A stretch of 64,000 nucleotides of DNA from the NCBI GenBank assembly GCA_965237725.1, contig OZ250151.1, forward strand, positions 2,046,001-2,110,000. Reading direction: 5' to 3'. Of the stretch, positions 35,809 through 44,717 are shown in pieces. This DNA comes from G965237725 sp965237725. Lineage in GTDB: Bacteria; Pseudomonadota; Gammaproteobacteria; Arenicellales; Poriferihabitantaceae. The notes under the pieces were generated by a model. That model worked only from the letters and a program-made list of their open reading frames with translations, had not been told where the DNA came from and made no database searches. The position numbers and the translations under genes were made by a program. Numbering within the stretch: position 1 is the first letter of the stretch; each line of letters opens with the position of its first letter.

Positions 35809-36414
35809 CTACACATCTACCCCGTCACCAGGCCAAGGTTTTTGAGAAGGCAAAAATACCCGAATGGTATCGCCCTCACCAATTGAGCCTTCTTTTTCTA
35901 CCCATGCGGTAATGCCACGTCTTTGCTTGGCATTCCTGATGAAGAGCTTTCCTTTGCCTTCGTGCACCTTCTGAATTTCCTTGGCCGGATAGGCGCAGGG
36001 TAAATTTTCCATATCAACCACAAGGCTCGCGCCCCCAGAAAACAACAAGCGAGTAGAGGGTGGCAGCAAGGTAAAATGAGGAATACCCGACACCAACAGA
36101 TTTGCACCGAGCCATTCGGGCTTAATATGATCTATTTCCATTCCGCTGGCGACCAGCCCTAGCTCTTCCTCGGATATGATGGTTATCTGGCGAACATTAC
36201 GAATCCGAGTACCCTCTGCATATATTTCCCGGGTACGCACACAGGCTTCCCGGGTCAGACCTGAATGTGATTCTCCTGGGAACCCTTCGAATGTCACTTC
36301 CAATGGACCAGTAACAATTTCACTAGCGATGGATACTTCTGCATTGGTTTCCACGGGAACAACTAATGTCCTCAAAACTTTTCCGTTAAAGTTGGCTTCC
36401 TTATAGCTGGGCAT
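35809..36414 (-). CDS. MOSC-domain protein
   Basis: The product is about 201 residues from ATG 36414, chosen because CAGAGA precedes it; a TTG six codons upstream abuts the previous stop. The MOSC features are G-E-S-H-S-G-L-T-R-E, R-Q-I-T-I-I-S-E-E-E-L, W-L-G-A-N-L and the conserved Cys in E-N-L-P-C-A-Y-P. MOSC domains bind the molybdenum cofactor or transfer sulfur to it (YiiM/YuaD-like reductases, Moco sulfurase C-terminus). No molybdoenzyme is near. Confidence 0.85.
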   Translation of the reverse strand: MPSYKEANFNGKVLRTLVVPVETNAEVSIASEIVTGPLEVTFEGFPGESHSGLTREACVRTREIYAEGTRIRNVRQITIISEEELGLVASGMEIDHIKPEWLGANLLVSGIPHFTLLPPSTRLLFSGGASLVVDMENLPCAYPAKEIQKVHEGKGKLFIRNAKQRRGITAWVEKEGSIGEGDTIRVFLPSQKPWPGDGVDV

Positions 36415-36435
36415 GGGCAGTCTCTGAAACAATGG

Positions 36436-36765
36436 TTATTCGGCTTTGCCCAGATAGGGAATGGTCCCAGCTGCATCGGTGTCATCAATGACATTAAATT
36501 TACTCACCGTGGCATCGCTTCTCATTTTCCCAAATGGCGCATATTCGGGATCACCTGCAAATGCCTGACAGGATTCCATATCAGGAAATTCTATGAGTGC
36601 AATTAATGTGGTATCCAGAGGATCTCCTTCGAGATTGATGATGTTTGCACTTCGGGAAAGATACTTTCCGCCATGTTTATGAACAATGTCGTGGACTTTT
36701 TCCGCGTATTCCGGAATCCACGAATCATCATTTACTTTTACATCTGCGATTAAATATACGGTCAT
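36436..36765 (-). CDS. DUF1330-family protein
   Basis: This 109-residue ferredoxin-like (dimeric alpha-beta barrel) protein starts at ATG 36765 with the family's typical M-T-V-Y-L-I-A-D-V and an AGGAAA upstream; an ATG 15 codons earlier is not needed. G-G-K-Y-L-S-R and I-E-F-P-D-M-E-S-C-Q-A-F are family motifs. The function is unknown; members resemble small stress or monooxygenase-like barrels. It precedes the MOSC gene closely. Confidence 0.8.
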   Translation of the reverse strand: MTVYLIADVKVNDDSWIPEYAEKVHDIVHKHGGKYLSRSANIINLEGDPLDTTLIALIEFPDMESCQAFAGDPEYAPFGKMRSDATVSKFNVIDDTDAAGTIPYLGKAE

Positions 36766-36877
36766 TTGATTTTTTCCTGTTGTTGAAATCTTGAGGGGCA
36801 GTATACTCAACTATTGTTAGTATTTCGAATATCGGTAAACTATCCCCGCAACCTAAAACTTAACCGGTCAATCGACT

Positions 36878-37894
36878 ATGCCAAAATCCCATTCCAACGC
36901 GGATCAATCAGCCGCCGCTTCAGAGCCCATGAGCAAAACCTGGCATTGGCATCCCAAGCTGCCTCTGGACCCAGTACCCTATTGGTTGTGGCCGCCGCAA
37001 CCATTGAGCGTGCTGAAATGGCTGGCTGGATACTGGTTCAAACTGTCTGACCGATTTATCTATGTGATATTCGCACTAACACTCGCTTATTGGCTGCAAC
37101 CAGTTAGCCAGATTCAAGCCAGTCTCGCTGCTGACTGGATCGGCGCCATACTGCTACGAAATTATCTGCTCATGCTTATCGTCATTGGCGTCTTGCATCT
37201 GTGGTTCTACGGATACAACGCCCAGGGCCATGAACTCAAATATGACCCCCGACCCATGTCGCGGAAGAAATCCCTGTTCTTTCTGAACAATCAAACCTGG
37301 GACAATATGTTCTATACCCTGGTATACGGCGTACCCATTGCCACGGGCTATGAGATATTGGTGCGATATCTGTATGCGAACGACCTGATTGTCATGATCA
37401 CTTTCTCCGACCATCCGGTATGGTTCATTTTGATGTTCCCGATATTAACTATGTATCAGGGAATACATTTTTATCTGGTTCACCGACCATTACACTGGCC
37501 GCCCCTGTATCGCCATATCCATAGCATCCATCACCGTAATCCCAATCCGGGACCGTGGTCGGGTCTGTCCATGCATCCCCTGGAACATTTGATTTATTTC
37601 AGTAGCCTGCTGATCTTTTTTGTACTGCCCAGCCATCCGACCCACATGTTATTTATCCTGTTCTGGCAGCTGCTCGGCGCCCCCTCAGGACATTCGGGTT
37701 ATGAAGGCGTCTGGATAAAAGGCAAACAACGACTGGCAGTGAGCGGGTTCTTCCACCAGTTGCATCATCGCTATTTTGAATGCAATTATGGCAATGCTGA
37801 GTTCCCCTTTGACAAGTGGTTCGGTACTTATCACGATGGCACCGAAGAAGCGACCCGGGCAATGCATCAGCGATTACGCACCAAACCGGATTAA
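36878..37894 (+). CDS. Sterol desaturase / fatty-acid hydroxylase family membrane enzyme
   Basis: This 338-residue integral membrane diiron enzyme has the histidine boxes H-R-P-L-H (202-206), H-S-I-H-H (215-219), H-P-L-E-H (233-237) and a late H-Q-L-H-H. It has four to five hydrophobic segments and uses O2 to hydroxylate or desaturate a lipid. No sterol genes are near, so the substrate could be a sterol-like or fatty acyl lipid. A 2-oxoglutarate oxygenase gene starts 21 bp downstream and is likely co-transcribed. Confidence 0.87.
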   Translation: MPKSHSNADQSAAASEPMSKTWHWHPKLPLDPVPYWLWPPQPLSVLKWLAGYWFKLSDRFIYVIFALTLAYWLQPVSQIQASLAADWIGAILLRNYLLMLIVIGVLHLWFYGYNAQGHELKYDPRPMSRKKSLFFLNNQTWDNMFYTLVYGVPIATGYEILVRYLYANDLIVMITFSDHPVWFILMFPILTMYQGIHFYLVHRPLHWPPLYRHIHSIHHRNPNPGPWSGLSMHPLEHLIYFSSLLIFFVLPSHPTHMLFILFWQLLGAPSGHSGYEGVWIKGKQRLAVSGFFHQLHHRYFECNYGNAEFPFDKWFGTYHDGTEEATRAMHQRLRTKPD

Positions 37895-37915
37895 TGTTTT
37901 AAAACTAAAGAACCT

Positions 37916-38761
37916 GTGAGCATAGAAAAAATAATCGAACTTAAATGCTATCCTCTTGATCAGCTCGATGGGGTCGCCGGGGCTATCCTTGTAAATGATT
38001 GTCGCCATCAACTCGAACAAACGGGCTGCTGTTTGTTGCCGGACTTCATGCTCCCGGCATACCTAGATATGGCTTTGTGGGATGGATTAAGCCTGTATGA
38101 AAATGCCCACCCGGTAAATCACGCATTTGCATACGATGATGTTGATGATGAATCCATGTCCATACCCCTGGACACCCTGCCCGCGGATCATCCCAGGCAC
38201 CACAAATCCCTGACAAAAATCCGCTTTGTGGCTAGAGATTTACTGGATAAAAATAATCCCCTGTTGGCCCTTCATCGTTGGTCAGGCATGACAGAATTTA
38301 TCGGAAAGGTTATGCAGCATCAAATCTATCCACTGGCCTGCCCATTATCCAGTTGCATCATAACCATTGCCGAAGAAGGGGAACTGCAGGACTGGCATTT
38401 TGACAGCTGCGAATTTATCGTCACTATCATGCTGGAGAAACCCCATTCTGGCGGCTCATTCGAATACGTTCGCAATTTAAGAACGGCGGATGGAGCGGAC
38501 GATTTTGACGGCATCTCCCGGATATTAAAAGGCGATCGCGATCCCGTGACCAGGCCCGACATAGAACCAGGCACCCTGACATTATTCAAGGGTCAGTTCA
38601 ATCTCCACCGTGCTGCACCCGTCGATCCGGGAAGTCGAAGGGTAATGGCAGTATTGTCCTATGAGCGCGAACCAAACAAGACAGGCACGAGCGACTACCT
38701 TAAACTTTTTTACGGTCGATCATTGTCAGACCAGAATGACAAACAAACGGCTACAGTTTGA
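37916..38761 (+). CDS. BesD/HalD-like Fe(II)/2-oxoglutarate oxygenase (hydroxylase-type)
   Basis: The 281-residue protein starts with GTG. W-H-F-D-S-C-E-F gives His161 and Asp163 of the metal site; His231 in F-N-L-H-R-A-A-P is the third ligand. The layout resembles BesD/HalD enzymes that act on free amino acids. True halogenases of that family replace the Asp by Gly, so the Asp here points to hydroxylation. It resembles the gene at 39810 (same C-Y-P-L-D-Q opening as T-Y-P-I-D-Q). The two are paralogs separated by a PhyH gene on the other strand. Confidence 0.75.
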   Translation: MSIEKIIELKCYPLDQLDGVAGAILVNDCRHQLEQTGCCLLPDFMLPAYLDMALWDGLSLYENAHPVNHAFAYDDVDDESMSIPLDTLPADHPRHHKSLTKIRFVARDLLDKNNPLLALHRWSGMTEFIGKVMQHQIYPLACPLSSCIITIAEEGELQDWHFDSCEFIVTIMLEKPHSGGSFEYVRNLRTADGADDFDGISRILKGDRDPVTRPDIEPGTLTLFKGQFNLHRAAPVDPGSRRVMAVLSYEREPNKTGTSDYLKLFYGRSLSDQNDKQTATV

Positions 38762-38803
38762 GTTAACACGCTGCGGCCATTGCTTTCTCTAAGTTTGATC
38801 TAG

Positions 38804-39655
38804 CTAAGCCTGAATCACCGGACACATAGCACAAGCCGGGTAGTCACCCACATCCAGACCATGCTGTTGAAGTTCGGGCAACCAGTCTGGATCACAACCG
38901 CCCGGGCGCCGGACAATTTGAGCATGCTCGCCCAACCATTGCACAGATAACGCCCGACGACCCAAGCCTTCTGGCAAATTACCCGAACCACCGTGGACCG
39001 TCCTGCCGTGGAATAAAAGAATATCTCCGGGCTCCATGGGCCAACCAACAACATCGTATTTGTCACTGTCAGCACCGCTGAAATCCGGAATGGGGTCAGC
39101 CTGAAAATCATCGATTTCCATTATGCCGCCGAGGTGACGATCTTCAAAAAATGGCCGTTGTAGTGGTCGATCCCATTTGTGGGAACCGAGCACAATTTCA
39201 AGAGCAGTTCCCGCTGGCACAGGATCAAGGGAAGTCCATATACTCAAACCCTGCTGACATTCGGCGCTCCAGGTTGTGAGATCCTGATGCCAGGGGGTGG
39301 GCGCCTGGGTACCCGGGGAACGGATGAATACTGTGGCATAAAATGCCAGCGCAGTAGGCGAACCCATGATCCTCGCTGCGATTTTGCCAATGGGGGATTC
39401 GGTAACATAACGCTGAATATTTGGGACGTGAGTCACCGGTAATGCGTCATGAAAAAACCGCTGACCAGTGGCGTCATCTCTGGCGTAGTCCTTGCTACGA
39501 CTGGTGGGTTGAGACATACAAAGTTCCATACCATCAGCAATCATCTGCAACCAGGTATCATTCAGAACACCTTTTAACATCATCGCACCGTCTCGATGAA
39601 ACGATGCAATGTCAGCATCACGCAATTCAAATTCTTCAGGTTCTGTCATGTTCAT
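38804..39655 (-). CDS. PhyH-family dioxygenase
   Basis: This 283-residue Fe(II)/2-oxoglutarate oxygenase of the phytanoyl-CoA hydroxylase group has P-W-H-Q-D-L-T-T-W (His and Asp ligands), T-A-L-E-I-V-L-G-S-H-K and R-T-V-H-G-G-S-G-N (third ligand), with R-R-A-L-S-V-Q-W for 2-oxoglutarate. It is opposite in strand to the flanking BesD-like genes. The substrate is unknown; bacterial PhyH enzymes act on small molecules such as ectoine or alkaloid-like compounds. Confidence 0.85.
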   Translation of the reverse strand: MNMTEPEEFELRDADIASFHRDGAMMLKGVLNDTWLQMIADGMELCMSQPTSRSKDYARDDATGQRFFHDALPVTHVPNIQRYVTESPIGKIAARIMGSPTALAFYATVFIRSPGTQAPTPWHQDLTTWSAECQQGLSIWTSLDPVPAGTALEIVLGSHKWDRPLQRPFFEDRHLGGIMEIDDFQADPIPDFSGADSDKYDVVGWPMEPGDILLFHGRTVHGGSGNLPEGLGRRALSVQWLGEHAQIVRRPGGCDPDWLPELQQHGLDVGDYPACAMCPVIQA

Positions 39656-39809
39656 CTCGTTTGGTTTTAAATTAAAGCGGTTAAAAATAACAGCAACTAA
39701 CTCGGATATTACGCCTAACCCAAGATTTGAATCAAGCGATTTCTAGTACCGAAAATATCAACAAATTCACCCCTTGACCTCGCAACCTTTGGCGAACAAA
39801 ATTGGCCAC

Positions 39810-40598
39810 ATGAAAAATTTGCTTGATTTAGATACCTATCCCATTGATCAGCCTGATAGTGTGGGTTATCGCGATCTTGTGTCCCGCTGCCAAGAGGAAC
39901 TAGACAGTGACGGTATGTTCAATTTGTCGGGGTTTTTAAAAGCCGATGCCTGTGCTGCCGCGGTTTCACAAATTAATCCGGTTATGCAAGATCAGTCCTT
40001 CGAACATCGTCGCTGGCACAATATCTATTTTCAAAAAACCGTGCCTGGTCTGGATTCCAGCCACCCCGCACTCAAGCAAGTGGAAACCGTGAACCACACC
40101 ATTTGTGCGGATCAAATGACAGAGTCCATTGTGATGCAGGTTTATGAGTTTGCCCCCCTATTGCGATTCATCGCCGAAGTCATGGAAAAGCCCCAGTTGT
40201 ATTTGATGGATGATCCGCTGGCTCGGGCCAATGTAATGGCATACCGTCGCGGAGAAGCCTTGAACTGGCATTTCGATCGCTCAGAATTTACCACCACATT
40301 GCTGCTCCAGGCCGCAGAAGCCGGAGGCGAATTCGAATATCGAACTGCCCTGCGTTCTGTAGATGATCCAAACTACCCGGGGGTGGTGAATTTGCTAGAG
40401 GGCAAAGACCCCAAAAAAATGACGCTAAAGCAAAGCCCGGGAACCCTCAATGTATTCCGGGGAATTAATACCGCCCATCGATTATCTCAGGTAAAAGGCA
40501 ACGCCGAGAGATTGGTTGCGGTGTTCTCTTATTATGAATATCCAGGAAAGAGTTTTAGCGTAGAAGATCGACTTGGTTTTTATGGCCGAGCCAGCTGA
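39810..40598 (+). CDS. BesD/HalD-like Fe(II)/2-oxoglutarate oxygenase (hydroxylase-type)
   Basis: The 262 residues are counted from ATG 39810, which matches the start of the paralog at 37916; a TTG 12 codons upstream is less likely. L-N-W-H-F-D-R-S-E-F holds His154 and Asp156, and N-T-A-H-R-L holds His223. Surrounding residues (T-T-T-L-L-L-Q, G-G-E-F-E-Y) are close to the BesD family of free amino-acid halogenases and hydroxylases. Because Asp is kept, hydroxylation is expected. The amino-acid substrate is not known. Confidence 0.78.
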   Translation: MKNLLDLDTYPIDQPDSVGYRDLVSRCQEELDSDGMFNLSGFLKADACAAAVSQINPVMQDQSFEHRRWHNIYFQKTVPGLDSSHPALKQVETVNHTICADQMTESIVMQVYEFAPLLRFIAEVMEKPQLYLMDDPLARANVMAYRRGEALNWHFDRSEFTTTLLLQAAEAGGEFEYRTALRSVDDPNYPGVVNLLEGKDPKKMTLKQSPGTLNVFRGINTAHRLSQVKGNAERLVAVFSYYEYPGKSFSVEDRLGFYGRAS

Positions 40599-40806
40599 TA
40601 ACAATAAAGCGCAAACTCTTTTTCTCCCACCGCCATTAGCCGCAATTACTACTCAGATCGGGCCACAAAATCAAGTTCGTCACAGACTCCAATAAATATA
40701 GGGACTGTATGCTTAGTTTTTCCGTATAGGATAAGGTTATTGTCATTGAAATTTGATGCTTATGATTGTTAAATTGATCGATTGCAGTTTTAATTAGAAT
40801 TTAGCA

Positions 40807-41520
40807 ATGGCTGAACTGAAATTCAAAAATAACTTATTGGCTCTGTACTCCACGCCTAAATGCGGTATTAACAGCACCATAAGAATGACCAGGGAACATA
40901 AGGATATACTGGATAATCTTTCCACCCATGTTGGAAACTGTATAGTAGTACGAAACCCATGGCACCGGGTGATCAGCTTTTACGTAGATAAGATTGTTCA
41001 GCACAATGTGATTCAGGTCAAGGAGCAGCTGTGTCAAAGGGATTTTAAGGAAACCTCAATTCAAAAATATTTACGCAAAATTTATTTAAAGAAAGACATC
41101 TCAAACATAACTTTTTTCGAGTTCTTATATGCAATACAAGATTTAGACGACTCAGTTATAGAGCGGCATCTAAAAAGCCAAAACCATAACGTAGAAAAAA
41201 TTAATTTTGATGTTGTATTGAAACTTGAGCGTATCCATTTAGACCTCAAAGAAATTCATCCTGAGCTTGAATTTTCTCGCCTAAACGATTCTTCCAAGCC
41301 TAGAATTGAGTACGGCGATGGGCGAAAAATTGAAAACCCATTTTATAGAAAAAATAACGAAATACCTGGCGCGTATGGTTTGACTCCGATGGAGTTGCGA
41401 CAAATTGGCGTACCAACTGACTATAAATGCTTTTTCAATTCAGAAATTAAAGAAATGATTTGCAAAAGATATAAAGATGATATCGAAAGATTTCAATATC
41501 AATTTCCATTCAAACTATAG
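40807..41520 (+). CDS. Sulfotransferase-family protein
   Basis: The 237-residue protein has the PAPS 5'-phosphosulfate loop-like segment S-T-P-K-C-G-I-N-S-T at the N-terminus and V-V-R-N-P-W-H-R-V-I-S-F-Y, the 3'-phosphate site, at about 42-54. The family (Sulfotransfer_2-like) sulfates glycans. It has no signal peptide, so action would be cytoplasmic. It is the first gene of the glycan locus and stands alone on the plus strand. Confidence 0.8.
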   Translation: MAELKFKNNLLALYSTPKCGINSTIRMTREHKDILDNLSTHVGNCIVVRNPWHRVISFYVDKIVQHNVIQVKEQLCQRDFKETSIQKYLRKIYLKKDISNITFFEFLYAIQDLDDSVIERHLKSQNHNVEKINFDVVLKLERIHLDLKEIHPELEFSRLNDSSKPRIEYGDGRKIENPFYRKNNEIPGAYGLTPMELRQIGVPTDYKCFFNSEIKEMICKRYKDDIERFQYQFPFKL

Positions 41521-41691
41521 ATTGCAGAACCGGATATGGTGGCTGCAGGTTACTGCCACAATTCCAAGGAATATACGTCTCGCGAACGAGTCGCTTTTCA
41601 GTGTTTAACGCCGAATTCCGCATAGTTCAAGAGGTTTAATTCTAACTAATCTGGATACCGAGTAAGTAATGCAATGGGTCAGCGGTTACGC

Positions 41692-42753
41692 CTACACCAA
41701 TCTTTTACGCAAACGGGCGACATATTCAAGTTGAGAAGCACAACCGAGATATTCGGATTGATCAAATTTTGCAGACAAATCCATCTGGGAAAGTTTATAT
41801 TTCAAACCATATTGCGTTTCAAATGCATCGTCAATCTCTGAATTATCATGCCAATTGAAATCAATAATATCTTTGATGTGGCGTAGAAAAATTTCTTGTA
41901 GGTTTCTAATATCCGTATGAGAGCCTAAATCAGGCCACGATATATCGAGGTCAACTATTGGTAACAATTGCAGGATTTGCATCAACAAAAATCTTGTTGG
42001 AATGTTTTTCCAGCCGTGCTCATTGGTTAGGAATTGCGCAAGCCTTCTCCTCTCATTGACACCACCTTTGATATTAAAGAACTGATGATCAACAATTCGA
42101 TTGATTACATCAAAATACCCTCTTGAGCAAAAGTGCAAGATAAAGGGATTTTGTTTGTAGTATTGGGTATTCTGCAGAAAAATTTCGTGGTTGTTTTTTT
42201 TCTGAATTTCAGCACCTGAGCTTAATGCAGTAGCCGCGCCGCGAATTCCATGAGAATGAATACCCAGGCCGGTCACGGAATCTCTCCTAACCATGCTTTT
42301 CACATGGTCCGATGCATGCTTCTGGGAGCATTCTAGTATGTCTGAAATACGCTCATGAACATAACTGGTCGATATCAGATTCAGCCATGGGAACTGAATC
42401 TGACCCACATCATTTACAATGGTATCCAGAAAACTCTGGACATCGGAATATGAATTTAGGTAAAGGTACTCGTCAATGTCCATAACCAGCACCCAATCCT
42501 CCTTGACCAATGGGAAAAATTTATTATAAGAATTCATCTGCCAACCTCGATAAAATTCATCAAAGTGGTGCAAGCTTATTTTCGATTTGTAATCGCTGGC
42601 GTCAAAAAACTTTTTAACCTTGCTGAAATCAGAATCCGTACTGATAAAATATATACGCTGGAATCCCAAATTAAAATGGTATTCCAACCATTCCGAAATG
42701 AACGGCTGCTCGTTTCTACCGATGCAAAGAATTGCGGCTTCAGACCGGCTCAT
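41692..42753 (-). CDS. Glycosyltransferase, GT2-like/GT92 type
   Basis: The 353-residue GT-A protein starts with A-I-L-C-I-G-R-N-E-Q-P-F-I-S-E-W-L-E-Y-H, the signature of the Glyco_tranf_2_4 / GT92 group. V-M-D-I-D-E-Y (D-x-D at 92-94) is the metal and nucleotide-sugar site. GT92 members add galactose in animals; bacterial ones decorate capsules. The C-terminal half contains G-L-G-I-H-S-H-G, the usual acceptor loop. It is the last gene of a minus-strand series reaching back to 50315. Confidence 0.82.
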   Translation of the reverse strand: MSRSEAAILCIGRNEQPFISEWLEYHFNLGFQRIYFISTDSDFSKVKKFFDASDYKSKISLHHFDEFYRGWQMNSYNKFFPLVKEDWVLVMDIDEYLYLNSYSDVQSFLDTIVNDVGQIQFPWLNLISTSYVHERISDILECSQKHASDHVKSMVRRDSVTGLGIHSHGIRGAATALSSGAEIQKKNNHEIFLQNTQYYKQNPFILHFCSRGYFDVINRIVDHQFFNIKGGVNERRRLAQFLTNEHGWKNIPTRFLLMQILQLLPIVDLDISWPDLGSHTDIRNLQEIFLRHIKDIIDFNWHDNSEIDDAFETQYGLKYKLSQMDLSAKFDQSEYLGCASQLEYVARLRKRLV

Positions 42754-42848
42754 TCTCAGAAATTAGTTTGATAATCACGTCTTTGAAGAATCCAAGCCAT
42801 CACATTTCGTAATTAACATATCTGTCAAAAATAACCTTTGGGAGATTT

Positions 42849-43556
42849 TCATTGATTCAACAATTTGTTAATTTCAACATCTTCCGCTGTTCCTTCCCGC
42901 ACCCAGGGGGGAATAAATATCTCTCCATCAGATATCATTGCAGCGCAGCATGAAAAATATCCTTTTCCAAGCACGAGCAACCATGCATTCGATAAATAAC
43001 AAAAATCCCTGTCTATGTCTTCATGGGAATATAGTTTGGCTTTGATATTTCTATCATTGAACAAGGCAAAAATTTTATCTACTTTGCGCCTATTGTTGCA
43101 AATTTCCGTTGAAAGACCGTGACTCTCTCTACTTTTTTCAATGTATCCCTTGCCAAAATGTATAACCGTAACAATAGTAACGGCCGAAACTATAATTTCA
43201 TTACCTGCGATAAGGCCTTCAATGCAATCAACCAAAACCTCTGGCTCCTGGTCAAAACCTTTCACGTTCCCCAGCCGCAGATGAACAACCAATTCATCCT
43301 TTGCTGGTAACATCAGCCCTAGTTCGGTAACCTTTTTCTCTACACAATTTTTCAGTATGTGCCATTGGGGATCAGTAGAAGATTTGTCAATTTTTAAGGC
43401 ATAGTCGAGCAATAGCGAACCTTCGAACTTATCTTTGTTTCTCAGTATGACACTAAATGCTCCATCCCCATAGGTTGTCCCTCTATTTAGAACTGCATCG
43501 CCCAATCGATATTGTGGCAGTTCATGCTCTAGTAGATTGACAGTGTTTACTTTCAT
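42849..43556 (-). CDS. GT-B-like protein with fucosyltransferase-like His-x-Arg motif
   Basis: The 235-residue protein has V-V-H-L-R-L-G-N-V at 90-98, resembling the H-x-R-x-G-D nucleotide-binding motif of GT11/O-fucosyltransferase-type enzymes, and F-C-Y-L-S-N-A-W-L-L-V-L-G-K-G-Y-F-S near the end, similar to the donor-site helix in that group. It is shorter than normal (235 against about 290), so it may be a minimal or degenerate enzyme. It lies between GT and SGNH genes of the same strand. Confidence 0.5.
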   Translation of the reverse strand: MKVNTVNLLEHELPQYRLGDAVLNRGTTYGDGAFSVILRNKDKFEGSLLLDYALKIDKSSTDPQWHILKNCVEKKVTELGLMLPAKDELVVHLRLGNVKGFDQEPEVLVDCIEGLIAGNEIIVSAVTIVTVIHFGKGYIEKSRESHGLSTEICNNRRKVDKIFALFNDRNIKAKLYSHEDIDRDFCYLSNAWLLVLGKGYFSCCAAMISDGEIFIPPWVREGTAEDVEINKLLNQ

Positions 43557-43706
43557 ACCAAAACCTGAATTTTGCGACTGAAATAATATTTTACCATTTC
43601 ACTCGAAATTAAAATTTCTCTACCCCCAATTACGTCTCGAAAATATTTCATCGCTATTGTCATATTTCTAAAACACTTGGTTAAACCTGTCAAAATCCGA
43701 ACCCAG

Positions 43707-44693
43707 TCATTGAAACAATTTCTCTCGTACATGCGGATTCGCAATGAACACCTCCCAAAAACGATCACTAAATATTTTTGCGCTTTCTCTACTCAAGTGA
43801 GATCCATCTGCCATTCGCAGACCATCAAAGGACGGTACAATCATGGGAACATCAAGCTTGTCTGAGAAGTAGGGCAAATGCCCCATTCGGGTATCCCTAT
43901 GGGGCACCACGGTGAGGACCAGGAGCGCGTCGATGCGATCCATTTCTTGTTTAAATTCTTTTGCCATCGGCAATTCATCTTCGTAGCTTTTTCTTTCCTG
44001 CCCAAACCCAATCAACCCTCTAGCGCCCGGCTCAAGAACCGTCTTCCACCATCCCGTTCGTGATGACCTATAGTGTATATACTGCGCGTGGACCCGGCCA
44101 TCGAAAAACTCTACTTTAGGTAATACCGTGTGCATCCTTCGTTTCAAATTCCACCAGCTGGCGCCTTCAAACCAGTGCTTCATAGCATCCCATTTGGTCA
44201 TGCTGATTGCCTTCGCACCCACTGCTGAGTAACCATCGTTAAAGATCCCTGGCCCACCTGCAACCACCACAACCTTGGGTTTAAGGTTAAATTTTTGGAT
44301 TAGCGCCAGACCAAACCTGGCTTTTTCGACATGGCCGAAACCGAAAGAATATAGACTTACGCCCAATTTCTGCGCTTTAGGCATCAAAAATTCTTCGCGA
44401 AGCCCCAGTGGCATTCGGGAATTACCAATAAAAATCACATCCGCATTCCGCGCATGATCCATAGAATCATTTAAACCATGATACATGATTGCGTGGCTCA
44501 ATTCGGCCTGACGGCTGTGAGCAAAAAAGTAATCTGGGTCTTCTGGAACCTCAAAAGATGCTGTGTACTGCACTCTTGGATATGGATTTTTCAACGGACG
44601 AATTGGCAGTTGTGGAAGCAAATATGCTGTTAGCAGAATTGCGCCACCAAAAATAGCGATCAATAACGCAGACTTAGTTAATCGATTCAACAC
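43707..44693 (-). CDS. Membrane-anchored SGNH-like (AlgJ/X-type) O-acyl-transfer partner
   Basis: One N-terminal helix (about 8-28) anchors a periplasmic domain of about 300 residues. I-G-N-S-R-M at 89-94 holds the candidate Ser92, and A-D-G-S-H-L near residue 295-300 the Asp/His pair of SGNH hydrolases. Paired with the MBOAT gene that ends 24 bp upstream, it matches AlgI/AlgX- or DltB/DltD-like systems that acetylate exported glycans. The expected role is to move an acyl group onto the glycan in the periplasm. Confidence 0.7.
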   Translation of the reverse strand: MLNRLTKSALLIAIFGGAILLTAYLLPQLPIRPLKNPYPRVQYTASFEVPEDPDYFFAHSRQAELSHAIMYHGLNDSMDHARNADVIFIGNSRMPLGLREEFLMPKAQKLGVSLYSFGFGHVEKARFGLALIQKFNLKPKVVVVAGGPGIFNDGYSAVGAKAISMTKWDAMKHWFEGASWWNLKRRMHTVLPKVEFFDGRVHAQYIHYRSSRTGWWKTVLEPGARGLIGFGQERKSYEDELPMAKEFKQEMDRIDALLVLTVVPHRDTRMGHLPYFSDKLDVPMIVPSFDGLRMADGSHLSRESAKIFSDRFWEVFIANPHVREKLFQ

Positions 44694-44717
44694 GGATTCA
44701 ATTTGTATGGTGATAAT

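Noticed and set aside
43553..43768. Minus-strand ORF whose stop overlaps the ATG of the GT-B-like gene at 43556
   Set aside because: It begins inside the SGNH gene, has no ribosome site and no recognisable features; only the ATGA overlap speaks for it.
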